Program-made: the position numbers and the translations under genes
Source: Enoplosus armatus
Lineage: Eukaryota > Chordata > Actinopteri > Centrarchiformes > Enoplosidae
Length of the DNA: 64,000 bases
Assembly (NCBI RefSeq): GCF_043641665.1
Contig: NC_092182.1
Coordinates: 19,591,241 to 19,655,240 of the forward strand
Reading direction: 5' to 3'
In this document: piece after piece, positions 37,570 through 49,792 of the stretch
Layout: the number at the start of each line of letters is the position of its first letter
How positions within the stretch are numbered: the stretch's first letter is position 1
Notes under the pieces: model-generated
What the model saw: only the letters and a program-made list of their open reading frames with translations
What the model was told of the DNA's origin: nothing
Database searches by the model: none

Positions 37570-39545
37570 GTGAGTGTCTCGTGCATTACCTTACTTTAGA
37601 CAGAGAAAGAGACGGTGAGACACGGGAGGAGAGGGAGGAAGTGGCAGAGAGAGAAGAGTCAGCAGTGGCTGAGAGAGAAGAGTCAGAAGTGAGAATTAAG
37701 AGAGGGAGGTAAAATAATGAGGAAAAGTGAAAGCCAAGACATAGACACACTGAATATAGTTTGCAACCTGCAGGCCGCTGACACCAATAAGAAATGGCAG
37801 CATCAGTGACCATACTGAATGGCCTGCATGCAGTCCTAGAAAATCACCAAACTTAAATTTATGGGCCAATCAAACCTTCAGCCCATAACAAAGTAGTCTA
37901 TCAAATGTGGAGAATTGATGCATTCCACTGCACATTTGATCATTCTTTTTAAGCCAGGCTCTAGAGAGGACTGAATCAATACGGTTGATTGTTCCCTCAT
38001 TGTAATGTTATGGATTTATGATGGTGAGATGAGGTGGTTTTTGGGCCAAATGGCTTTCAGTGCACACATGTGCAACAGGTAAGGAGCTAAAACATTCAGT
38101 TAAAAATGCTGTCTATCTCACCTCACCACACCCACACATGTATTTCAGTAGGAAGACAGCCTTCTTTGAAGCAAACAGCTAAAGAGTCTGGTTTATTTTT
38201 TGACATATTGCACCAACAGAAGTACATGTGGCACAATAAAAAGTGTTAAGTGTACTTAAGGTTTCACACCTTTTAAAACTTGTGTTGCACTACCACCTAA
38301 TGTGGTGTTCTTCCCAATTGGAGGCAAATTAATGTGCTGAATGTTACTCCTAACTGAATAATGATTAGTTTTAGGAAAAAACAGTACTTCCCCTTCTTGC
38401 TTCCTTTTCAACTCTGTATTTTGCCCCTGTTTTTGGAGTAAAACCATAACACTATTACTTTTGTTACAGCTGGAGGAACAGCATCTGACAGCCTGGATGA
38501 TTGTATTTGATATGTCTCCACACACCTTTTCTTATTTCTGTATAAATCCTTTTTTCATCTCAGTAAATCATATTTACCCTGTCAGGGGGATAAACCCTGC
38601 AGGATTGGAGTGCCTCCACTGTATGGTATGGGGAATAGATAGATAGTTTGGAAAGCAGCTTCATAAATAAGATGCAAAGGAAGATGTCGGTATATGTAAG
38701 GACTTTGATGTTTTCACATACTTTACCTCTTGGGAACAATAAAGTTTTATCTCCTTACTCTATTTATCTTCTTCATAATGAACTCTGGCTGATCTTATAC
38801 GTTTTATTCAGTCTGTTCCGTCATTTGAAATATCACTAGATTTAGGATTGACAACATGTATCAGTATATATAAGTACATCAATTATCATACTTGACCATG
38901 CACATCACTCACTTAATACAATACATGCTTTATTATTATTATTCTTTAATTAACACAATTCCAATACAGTTACAATTGCACATTATATGAATCTATTCAT
39001 ATAGTAACAGAGATATTCAAGTAGGGCTAGTGTCAACTGTTAATGTAGTGCTAACTAAACATTGATTGAGGACATTGTGTATGGACAAGAAAGATTATTT
39101 TTGTACACTCCCTGTTATATGAATACAATGATCACTGAGAATAACACCGTGAAGTCTATTTGTTGATGTTCTTTCATTATAATCCCATGCCAACTTCATT
39201 TTTTCCATTACCTGTCTCTTCCTCTCTTTACCTTCTTTATCTTTGTTACTCTCTCATCCCTTCCTCCTCCCACTTTTCTGTTTCTGCTCCCTATCCATCT
39301 CTTCTTCCAGTATCCTCACTTCCCACCATCTTTTTCCACCTACAGCCATCCATCCATCTTTCCTCATCCTTTCTCCAATGGTGTTTTTCCTGTTCCTCTC
39401 CATGTTACCTTTGTCTTTTATCCTTCTTCTTTTGTGGTGTTTTCTATACCTACACAGTTTTTTGTCACTCCATCCCTCTGCTGCTTTGCTAAACCTAACT
39501 CTCCTTGTTTTATCGGTTCCACCTCCGGCCACCTACATATACCAG
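37570..39545 (+). other. cdh22: cdh22 intron after coding exon 4 (1.98 kb)
   Basis: It starts with a purine-rich stretch containing two tandem 24-bp copies (about 37639-37687) and ends in a long pyrimidine-rich tract (39195-39500) before the acceptor. No other feature was recognised. Confidence 0.85.
37639..37687. repeat. 24-bp tandem duplication
   Basis: Two adjacent copies built on GAGAGAGAAGAGTCAG, 70 bp after the donor of coding exon 4. Confidence 0.7.
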
Positions 39546-39727
39546 AGATGTACCAGTTTTCGGTGTCAGAGGGGGTGGCTGTGGGGACACCAGTTGGACG
39601 TGTCATTGCCACGGATGCAGACATGGGAGAGAACACAGACATGAGCTATCTGATCAAAGAGGGAGGGGAGCTCTTCAAGGTCACTACCGATGTTGACACA
39701 CAGGAAGCTGTTGTCTCCATCAAGAAG
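39546..39727 (+). CDS. cdh22: cadherin-22 coding exon 5: EC3 first half
   Basis: The acceptor AG at 39544-39545 follows a pyrimidine-rich stretch. The exon starts with AG, completing Lys272, then encodes residues 273-332, starting MYQFSVSEGVAVGTPVGRV and ending VVSIKK. The donor is GTACGG at 39728; phase moves from 1 to 0. EC3 calcium-binding motifs ATDADMGEN and TTDVDTQE are present. The exon is 182 nt, two codons shorter than the usual 188 in this position, with the loss in the loop around SYLIKEGGELF. The frame is preserved, so this looks like a natural loop shortening and not an error. Confidence 0.9.
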
Positions 39728-40884
39728 GTACGGTTAACTTAAAGGAAAGCTAATGTTTTTTTTTTTTACCAGTATTGAGGCAAAACATTGTACAAATACA
39801 TTAGATTTTGACCCGCTTTTAATTCCAAACACAATTTTTGGTGATTCAGTCTTTCATTTTGCCACAGCATGACACCAAGGAGCTAAATGAGCTAATTAAC
39901 AGTTATTTTCTACTTGTGCTACAAATGTACAAACACAATTTTGTATGAATCCTTATTACAAACAAAAAGAGAAGGCCACTTTGTACTGGGTGACTAAAGG
40001 GTGACTAAAAATCAGCTACCATTACCAGGTGTGCTAGTCACATTTCCTGTTAGCATTTGTTGTTTCTTTACTTAATCTTTAATTCATTTTTCAAGATTCC
40101 TCGTCACACACCCAATAGTCCCTGCCATCTCTGGCAAAATCCCATGAAAAGTGATTGGGATTCTGTTAGCTAGAGATCAACAAATGATTGGGCCTTTGCT
40201 GGTTTGCATTCAACAAAGACTGTTAAGGTTTCTTTTGGTAAAGTTTGTGCCTAGCAGCTAAGTCCTTCTATTCAGTAAGCTGAACAGCTCTTAGGCCCTG
40301 CAGAAACTCAAGCTGCACTGAAGAGATGGAGAAGGAGAGATGATCTTTGATGATTGATGATCATTGGTTGCCCACTGGGGTTTGACAAGCCCTGTCGGTG
40401 TTGTGTTTATTCAGACGTTGAACTGTTTTCAACTTATCGTCACCTTGCACTCACAACAAAAAAAGAAAAATGTAGAACACTAGAAGTAGTATCTCTTCTT
40501 TGAAATACACAGATGTCGAAAGTGGTCTGATGGTGGAATAAACACGTGACATTCAGCCAGCAGCAGTGATTTGGTTCAATGGACTGTCAACAATTTGGCA
40601 GTCTTAATCATTCTAGCTACCACTGGTGATGACCTAATTAGCTGGTGCTGCAGACACAACGGTAACTTGAAAGATATTGTCATCTGGAACATGTTTACGC
40701 TGGTACATTGGCTCGCTGCTGCCACTGATGGCTAGAATCAATATTGCAACAGTATATTGTCATGACTTAGTTTTGTTCCAATAAAATTTCTGGCCATCAG
40801 CGTCAGAACTGAGCACGGTATCACTTTAAATTGCTTATTGTGGAATGCAGCAGGTCTTGAAACTGAATCTTGTTTTTCTTTCAG
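39728..40884 (+). other. cdh22: cdh22 intron after coding exon 5 (1.16 kb)
   Basis: The smallest intron in the window, bounded by GTACGG and TTTCAG. I see no repeat or other feature in it. Confidence 0.85.
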
Positions 40885-41141
40885 GCGCTGGACTTCGAGA
40901 GCAAGTGCACACACAATGTCGTGGTGGAGGCAGTAAATAAGCATGTTGACCCTCGCTTTGAGGACCTGGGTTCCTTCAGAGACCAGACCATTGTACTGGT
41001 CAGCGTGTCAGACATAGATGAGCCACCAATCTTTCAACCAGCAGAGGGCGCTATCATGGAAGTGCAGGAGGATGCCAAAGTAGGAGCGTTGGTTGGCATC
41101 GTCACTGCCAGGGATCCAGATGTGAAGAATAAAACTGTCAG
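40885..41141 (+). CDS. cdh22: cadherin-22 coding exon 6: EC3 second half, start of EC4
   Basis: Acceptor TTTTTCTTTCAG ends at 40884 and the donor GTACAG starts at 41142. Length is 257 nt (the family is usually about 254), phase 0 to 2. It encodes residues 333-417 and two bases of Arg418. It opens with LDFESK (the EC3 LDxE element), carries NKHVDPRFEDLG, the EC3-EC4 linker SDIDEPPIF, the EC4 start VQEDAKVGALVGIVTARDPD, and an N-glycosylation sequon NKT at residue 414. An unpaired Cys sits at residue 340. The DIDEPP linker is the usual degenerate type II EC3-EC4 linker. Confidence 0.92.
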
Positions 41142-43235
41142 GTACAGCAATGGATCTAATGCCAACTTCACCAAAAAGAAAAATGCATTACAGATTGCTG
41201 GTAAATATGAATAACAGCATTACAAAGCAAGTTTTGCATGACAATAAGTACCGCATTTTATGTGGCTTGGATGGGACACTGCAGCACTGCGACATGGGCA
41301 GCCATTCCACAAGCCCATTATCATGTGCTCACTGCATCCTGCATCTACTGTATATTACTTTAGAACAAAATTTGCACTGTGAAAAATGTGACTTTAAAGT
41401 ACTGTAACTCACTAGCCGCAATAGATATTGGTAGCTGATGGGCTTAAGGGCAAAATCTTTTTTTAACAATTCTTCTTGAGGATGGAGTGAAAGCCCAAGC
41501 CAACGGTGAACGGTGGGACTTGTATAATTGATAAAGCTGTACCATACATCTCTTCTTTTTTTTCTCTCAGATCACAGTGTGTGATAAAAACAATATCATC
41601 TGGTAATCTTCTGTACCAAGGTCTGTGGTTTATACGTCCTCAGAAGAGCAATTGCAGTGTGAGAGGGGGATGTAGATAAGGGCTAAGACAGTCACACTGA
41701 CAGAGTATACACCGACACACGCAGTGCCTGTGCAAATTACCTCGATTAAAAATGCATGAGGCTCAGAGTTCCAGGTGTAATAAAGTAAAACACAATGGCA
41801 GCGCTGTCGTTCACCAGTGTCTCGGCAGCCTCGAGCCGAAAGTGTGTGAAACGTGTGTAAGCATATATGAGTGTGTGTATGCGTGTAAGTGAATGATTGA
41901 GTGAGCCAGGAGCCACCTACTGGCAAAGGTAGCGAGGTCATGGCCTCTGGCATTAGACACTTCTTAGAACTCTGCATAACCATTCATGCCAAATATGCAT
42001 GCATTGGGGATCTGATCAGCAAGACCACCTTTTATTGGTGAGAGATTCATTCTGCCACAGTAAAAACAAGCTGCAAATGGAACCACTCCTCATGTAACAA
42101 CTAAAACACAGAAAATCTGTCAGGGATTTAACCAGGTTATCAAACAGCTGACAGACTGCTTCGATGCACTTGTCAAAAGATGCTGTTAGATACAAAACAA
42201 ACAAGATAAAACAATTATTGTCAAGTTTAAAAGACATAAATAATACTTTGCCTGTATGATGGGAATGTGGAAAACCATGTGTGCAGAAGCCAAATTTGTG
42301 TTTTATAATGTAGACAGATTGGGTTGGAAAGAAAGGGTTTTTTGATTCTGATGGTTTGGCTAAAAACATTGTGATGATGCCCCCTCACCCCCCACTCTAC
42401 TCCCACAAAAACTGACATGTACTGGAAACCAAAGGTTCACTTTTTGTTTTCTTCTGAATAATAATAATCATAGTAGGCGTGTGGGGAGACAAGCAAGGAC
42501 AAAAACTATTAAGAAGTTTATTTGTTTTTTTGTTTTTTTTTGGAATGTCATGCTGTCATATCTGTCATCTGAATCAAATTTCTAAGAAAAAAAGGAAAGG
42601 TACAATGAGATATTGGGCAGCACAATCTGAGATTTGGTAAAGGAGGGAGGAATCAAATCAATCAAATTTTAATGTTGAAACTGGAGGCAAATGTCAGTGG
42701 CAGGTGTAAATGTAATCCAGCCAAATGTAATCACTGCATGGCAATGTTAGCTGTAACAGGGCTGTACACTGGCGGACACTGTATCTGTATCAGTATCTGC
42801 CATGGTGTCCCTTTAAATGCAAGATGATTGTCATGTGAGTAGGCCACATCTCATTTCAAACATAGGTTATCTTGAGGTCATTCTATCTGAATCTAGTTGC
42901 ACAATGATGAATAAACAGAAGAAGAAATATGTATTTATCCTCAAGGAGTTAATAATCAGAATCATTTTTATTTATTGACAATCTGTGACATGAATTATAT
43001 GCAAACGCAATTCTGCACCCACACTATGTTATAAATGAATGAGTGATCAGAAACCTATTTAATCAATTTGTTGTTCTCTACACCACATCAGTTTAGCATG
43101 TGGTTCTCTTGACATGTTTTATATCTACAACATGTGACCAGACCATCATTCTCATGAGACCTAGGAGAACGCCATGTGCTTATAATGCCCATGGTACGTT
43201 ATTATGGTTTATGTGGGCATGAGTAAGCCAGCCAG

Positions 43236-43283
<48 letters not shown>

Positions 43284-43728
43284 TAGGGGAGAGGAACTAA
43301 GAACAAAGAAACCTTTCAGCAGATTTTTGTTGACTCACTAATCTTTTCAGACTACAAAGAAGGAAAGATGCATTTGTGGAGTGCATGATGAAAATTTAAT
43401 GTTTATTTTCTTACTCTGAATAGGCAAAGAAAGAGTCACTATATAGCTGCTTGCAGTTAAGGGACACAGTGTTATTAGGGTCACAGGATCTGCGACAAGT
43501 CTCCAGTAAATGCCTTTAAAATATAAGTACTTTAACCCTGGTCCATTGTGTATAAGTTGTTATTATTAAGTGTAGCCCAAAGTCAACTCCAAGTCCCTGT
43601 TAAGCTCTTAAGAAAAAAAATACAAATACTTGAAATTCCTGTATAATTATAGACTCTCTCCATGCTCTCACTTCAGCTTCTCTTTCTCAACATCAATATC
43701 TTTTTTTTTTGTGTGTCTGTTGTCACAG
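41142..43728 (+). other. cdh22: cdh22 intron after coding exon 6 (2.59 kb)
   Basis: Bounded by GTACAG and TGTCACAG. It contains a GT microsatellite of 23 units (43237-43282). The rest is ordinary AT-rich intron with no recognisable element. Confidence 0.85.
43237..43282. repeat. (TG)23 microsatellite
   Basis: 23 perfect TG units, 450 bp upstream of coding exon 7. Confidence 0.95.
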
Positions 43729-43865
43729 GTTCTCCATCGATCGGACCACAGACCAGGAGATGATCTTCTATATCGATCCTGATTCGGGTGCCATCACACT
43801 GGGCAAGATTTTGGACCGAGAGGCCGCAAGCTGGCACAATATCACTGTGAAGGCTGTAGAAGCAG
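43729..43865 (+). CDS. cdh22: cadherin-22 coding exon 7: middle of EC4
   Basis: The acceptor is TGTCACAG, ending at 43728, after a T-rich tract. The donor GTACAT starts at 43866. The exon is 137 nt, exactly the conserved size, phase 2 to 1. It completes Arg418 and encodes residues 419-463: FSIDRTTDQEMIFYIDPDSG, then ILDREAASWHNITVKAVEA. The ILDRE motif is the EC4 calcium-binding element, and N455 in HNIT is a glycosylation sequon widely kept in type II cadherins at this place. Confidence 0.93.
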
Positions 43866-45004
43866 GTACATTGCTTCCCATTTCAAACTGAGTTTATCAC
43901 ATGTAGGAGTTGGACATCTTCATACTGCTGGGAAGAGCGTGATATTATTTATTATCTAGTGACTTTTTCACCTTGCCAAATTTTCGGAAAGTTGCTGAAA
44001 GAGCTGTTTTGATATTTTCCCTCAGTGTGAGACTGAGGATGAGGATCATAACATGTCAAAACAAAGCCTTGAAGAATCAATGAGCAATTAAATATATTAA
44101 CAAATAATCTTTCACAATTATAGTTAATCTAGCAGCCATGTACTATTCTCTTACCACTGAAGTACTAAAGTAACTCAAAACTCAGATGAGGGGCAAATAA
44201 AATTGCTCTAAAGGGGAACACTTTCATGGCTCAGTTTTTAAAATTGCTGTCATGATTGGCAAGCTTTGGCCACACCTAGTGCCGGCCAGTGATGGAGACT
44301 GTACAAATTGAAATAGCTGTCCAACATTTGCCGACTCCCACCAGGGGTGATAAGGGGTGACTGACAACCTCAAACGGCTGTGCATCATTAGCTAGCAAAG
44401 CTTTTGGCAGATTTTTAACAGCAGAGTGTTGTGGCTTTGAGCTTTGAGAAAGACAGGGAATAGGAAAGTAAGGTACGGTAGTAGAACAGCACTTAAATGG
44501 ACATGAGAGTTTGTTGTAAACAAAATGTATCTGAGTTACAAGTTACAGTGTCATGGGATGAAAATGGATTAATAACTAATGCCAACATCAGCAACTGTAA
44601 GTAGGAAAAGATATTCCTCATTTAATGGAATTAGTGCATTAATTAATTAAATATGTAGTTTTACATAATACAGCATCCACTGGTGCTTGTTTGACTTGGG
44701 ATGGATGAAAAAATAGGCTTTTTCTGTATCTCTTAACCGGTCATAATTGAAAGCATTGTTAACAAACATTACTAATGTTTACATAATTAGAAAACCTTAA
44801 TAACTTTTTAGTTTAGATTGATTTGTTGTTGGACCTGTCATTCAATTTGGGAGTGATAGCAGCTTCCAGTCCCTTGTTTAGATTTCTGTGGTTGGGTTAC
44901 CATTTTCTTTACTGTTGGATCACAAATATCATTATGGTATGTTGTTCAGTTTCACGGGCAAAACTAGTGGTCAGCTTGAAAGCCGCACTGAGCTGGTTTT
45001 CAAC

Positions 45005-45032
45005 CCACCAAGGACGTCATAGTCCTTGGTGG
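45005..45032. repeat. perfect 11-bp inverted repeat (hairpin)
   Basis: CCACCAAGGAC, a six-base loop GTCATA, then GTCCTTGGTGG. Intronic, no poly-T or other context that would assign a role. Confidence 0.8.
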
Positions 45033-46881
45033 TAGCCATCCACGCGGTGATAGTCATCTTTCTGATACCAGGGTGAAAATTCAGTCATCATTTTATCGCT
45101 TGTCTTAGAGCTGACAAACAGATCACTGACAATGAAGGAAGAGCTTATATTTTTTATCTCATTGGGTCCTTTTGTAATTGCAAAGAAAATGAAGAATGTA
45201 ATAACTTGGGGGAGCTGGGAAGTTATTGCTATACCATTAGAAGTAAACTTGAGGAAGGAGGAGGCCTGGTATTCCCCACTTTTTCAATCTCATACAGATG
45301 AAGTGATTTTGGGATTGCAGTGAAAGCAGAGGAGATTGCATTCTGCATCTAACTGGCATCCACCATCGCACAAAAGAACATGAAAACTATGCACATAAAC
45401 AAAGCTGATTTTAGAATGTCTTCACATTTGTTCCTCTCTCGTATAGCCTCAGACTGAGATTACTCCAATAATCAATACAGCCTAAACTGAATAGTAAGCA
45501 GTCTCACCCAAAATAAACATTAAGACAAAATTAGACTAGAGTTTTTTTTTTTTTGGTGCTATAATTCCCAGAGCAATTTGGGTGCTTTTGTGCTTTACCT
45601 CTTTGTGCTTGGCATTATGTCATAGGCACATTTTAATGTTAATTGAACATTTAAAGCGGCCCTAACCCTTCCAATATCAGACATAAACACATGCCTGCAC
45701 TTGATAGATAAAGCCTCTCACATTGCCTTCCAAGAAAACATCCGGACAGACAGAGTCAGTGGTCAACGCCATCAGAATTCCCATCCAGAATGTTTCTTTA
45801 TCGCCTGTTAGCTCACGGCGTCCTGAGAGCTGTGGACACAGAGACAGGAGACAGAAAGAAGAAAAAAAAAAAAAGAAAAGGACAGACATTGAAAGAAAAA
45901 ATGGCCACAAGAGAGATAGGAATAGAAGGGGATGGGACTTGTGAAGCAGCTAGCTAGAGTATTTTAAGAAAGGACTTCATTTTCTCCATAATGATTTTGT
46001 TCTTCTTTTTTTTGTTGGGTCCCTCTGCTCATTAAGGCTGGAGGGCCACAAGGTCAACTTGTCTGAGGACATTGTTAAAACTAGAATTCTGTGTCACAAC
46101 CCTTAATTATTCCCCCAGTCCATTACTAACCTTTGAACTATTGTATTGCCACTGTATCAGTATTGGACAAGTGACAGCAGCTTCCTGACAATGCTCGGAG
46201 TCTGTGCCCTAGGATTAACCCCGGCTACAAAACTCCAAGAAACACACTAAATGTCAATTACCGCACATGTGTCTGTGGACTAAGTAAAGATGTTTCAGTT
46301 CTAGTGCTACAATGAGCAGACTGCACTGTGATGATACCCCACCAATCAAACATATTACACACACATGCACACACAGCACGTCTTCAAATCCACCCAATTA
46401 AAAGTAGCACCCGCTAGCATCTCTTCCTGCAGACATTGTCACTGTAAAAGCGGAAACAACCTCTCATCTGTATAGCACTTGACTCCCTCCCAGAGAACAC
46501 AGAACCTCCTGAGTAGAGGAGGAGCATTTAGCTGCACTGTCACTAGCCGGGGTACTCGTACTACCTGACAGTCTTCCCCATAGAAACATATCGAGGTAAG
46601 TTAGAGTGACATATAATTTTCGAGAACTGATAGCAAGTATGATATCACTGTGCAAAACTGCTTTTTTACTCAGACAGGTAGGTGGGAAAAAAGAGCATCA
46701 CCCTGAGGGCGAAAAGATACCGAAGTAGCTGGAAAGTCTTTATCTCTTGCACTGTTGCAGGGAAGAGACATTTTCTACAGCATAACTTTTCCCACTTGCT
46801 GTCTGGCAAACAAATGCACACTGTTTGATTTTTATGGCGTTAGAACATTCTTCTCTCCGACTCCAAATGAATCACTCACTT

Positions 46882-46931
46882 GTTGCAGCATTGTGAAGGG
46901 AGATAAGTTGCAACATTGTGAGGGGAGATAA
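46882..46931. repeat. 25-bp tandem duplication
   Basis: Two adjacent copies of a unit starting GTTGCA and ending GAGATAA, with two mismatches. Confidence 0.85.
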
Positions 46932-49761
46932 GTGTAAATTTTCAATCAAAGTTGGAAAATGCAAAAGAAAAATGGATCTAAAGAGGAGAGCAAAAGAAAA
47001 GCAAGTCCTATTTGTGGAGTACAATACGTGGTTCACATTAAACTGAGATTAAATCCGGTAACAATCACAGAACAGGGGATGTTATTTATTTATTTTTTTT
47101 TACAAATCATGTACCACAGAAGGTTTAAAGTGCTCTGTTTGGATGAATGTAGTAGTGTTGTAGTGCTAAGCACATCTGTCAACAAGGGTAGGGAGACGTA
47201 ATAATGTGTAATCAGGGAGCAGGGTTTGTGACCTGGCTGATGTGTACTGTTGGTCTGTCCTGTTATATAATCACTCACATGTCCTTACTGTCAGTGTAGT
47301 CGCTGAGGAGGAGGAGGATGAGGAGATACTCAAACAGTTGTTTGCTTTGTACATTTGGTAGGTTGACATAATTGAATTTGAATAGTGGTCATGCATGTAT
47401 TAGTCTCAGAATATCATAAAGATGAATGGTTACATAGATGTGCCACTGCCATGAGTGTTATTGAAATGTTGTTGTTTGTTGATGTGCTAATAGAGTAGTA
47501 GTCTTCACTGGGATGAATATTAAGTGGACTTCCTGTTTGGTTGCGTCATCTTCTGTCCATTGATGATTCTAAACCCCACTCTGCACTGATTACAGTTACT
47601 TATTTGTCCATTAGGAAACTTGGGGAAATTGTGCGTCTCCCGAATGTGTCGCAGTATTAGACCTTCACTGATAGGTCAAGAGGATTGCTATTACCTAAAG
47701 GGGACATGTTAACTTACTCATTTAAACCAATAACATGATGTTACAGTAACATGTCTTACAATTGTAGTTAATAGTTTTTCCATCACAGAAAAGGTGCTCA
47801 AGATGCGTTAAAATAATGAGGTGGCATATAAGGGTCAGTTTGATTATCTTTAAATGCCGATAAAATGAATGAATGCACTTGACCAATTTTTGTGTGTATA
47901 TTATTGTTTGACATCGTTAGCCCTGTGGTACTTGTTGGCAATAGTTGGCATCTAGCAAGCATTTTAAAGTCAGAACAAATACTTAGGCGGTTTCATTAAA
48001 GCTGGACAGAGTTCTCATTCAAATTAACATTCATAACATTTATAACATAACAGTAACATTTTTCAGAAGCTAAGGTGAGTATTAGTTTTTGCAGAGAATG
48101 CCTCCACCAACAGCAAATCAAGTAGGCCTTCAGTTAGCAAAGAAGTGGAGTCAGCGGGAAATCAAAACACCATGTGATTCTGGAGGGATGTTAAATATCT
48201 TCACGATAGCGTTTGAAGAATTTTCTAAACTCGGATTGCACCTCATTGCCAAGACCAAAAAAACAGATTGAATGATAGAGCCCCTTCACAGCTTTCAGTC
48301 ACCAGCAGAGGTGTGTTGGCAGAGACACTATGAGGTTATGATCACCGGCAGTTTATTTCTCTGTTTTCAAACAAACAAAGGATGGTGAAGATTTCCTCTT
48401 TTTGGAAAGGGCAACTCTCGCAGCATTGCCCATATCTATAAGAGCGATATTGACAAAACAGTGTTGTATTACATCGTGGCATGTGTCTTGTGAACAAAAA
48501 GGCAGCTCACTCATGACTTATCGAGACTGTACCTCAGAAGGAGAGAACAGAGTTTAAGAGTGTTTCTGACAGAATGGTCAAAACGTACTAAACTGTACCC
48601 GAGCTGACCTTGTAACAAGTTCATTCAAGAGGTCATTGTTTCAGGATTACGAGACTCTAAACTTCCAGCATTGACACAAAACTCAATCACGTCACATTGT
48701 TAGACCGCAACAGAGCTTTCCAAGGAATATAAATCTGGATAAAGTTTGATAGAAAAAATCTTCAAGAAACATTTTCCTCATAAAGAACTAATGTCAGTGC
48801 TGGTAAAGTTCGTATTTCATACAATCATCTGCTTTTGTGATATTTATGGAGCATTAATTAGCATGAATAGTGTTTATCATATGGCGTTTACACTGAGCAT
48901 GTCTCTGGGTCGCTCTAATTGGTTGCTTGGGTTGTTCAGTTTCTTATACCGCAAGCTGTCTCTCTGATGCTGTATCACATATTATGGTTCATGTTAACAT
49001 GGGTAGAATTGTTTGTGCTCAGCTGGTGTTTAGATGGAAACTAAACAAACTGGGATTTTATGTATGTGTTTGGTGTTCTGGGTTTAGCAAAATTGTTTTT
49101 CTACATTTTTTCCTGGAATGTTTTCTTTTTTGAAAAGCAGCCGGCACAGGACAAAGAAAAGCTATGCATTTAGAAGCATGTTTTGATTCTCCTTGGCGTA
49201 TCAGACGTGCGTATTCCCAGTTGCTAAACATGTCTAATCTTGATAGTGGGGAAAATTCTTTTCCTTATTTGTTGGCTGGATATTGTAATGGAAATGAGTG
49301 GCTGTCACTGCGTATGGGAATCAGCACCTGACTCTGTTAGCTTTTATAGAAACCTTTGTCTTTGAAAAGGGGTAATTGGGGAATGTTTAATTTTTCCTTT
49401 GAGCATGTGTCATATAATTTAACATGAATATTTTTAATTATTTTGTGTGTTCAGAGGGTTTTGAAGTGTTTTGTTATGTTTCCATGGAGGGCATTTAGAG
49501 CTGTTAGTTCTTAAACACAAAAACTCCAACTGTAATAAAGAGATTTTGGTTGTACACTGGTGAATCCGAGTAATATTAGAATTAGAAAAATGACTGTAAA
49601 TGTACCCTCTGTGCCTTCGTGGCCAGGCCTCTGGCTCAGTAAGTAGACCAGAAGCAGACGCTGCTGAGTACATTTCTATCCTCGTTTCCCCCTCCTGACG
49701 AAAGTGACATTTTAAACCAAACTGTTTCCTCCAGCAAAGAAGATGGAGCATGACACTCCTG

Positions 49762-49792
49762 ACACACACCCACCCACACACACACACACACA
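49762..49792. repeat. (CA)n microsatellite, imperfect
   Basis: CA units interrupted by CCC, within a longer CA-rich stretch to 49835. Confidence 0.85.

Noticed and set aside
37239..37712. 157-codon ORF as a single coding unit
   Set aside because: Only 37402-37569 is exon; the flanks are intron sequence that stays open by chance, with a purine-rich tract reading as Glu/Arg.
39243..39644. 133-codon plus-strand ORF overlapping coding exon 5
   Set aside because: It reads a pyrimidine-rich intron tract in another frame; the cadherin frame is the real one.
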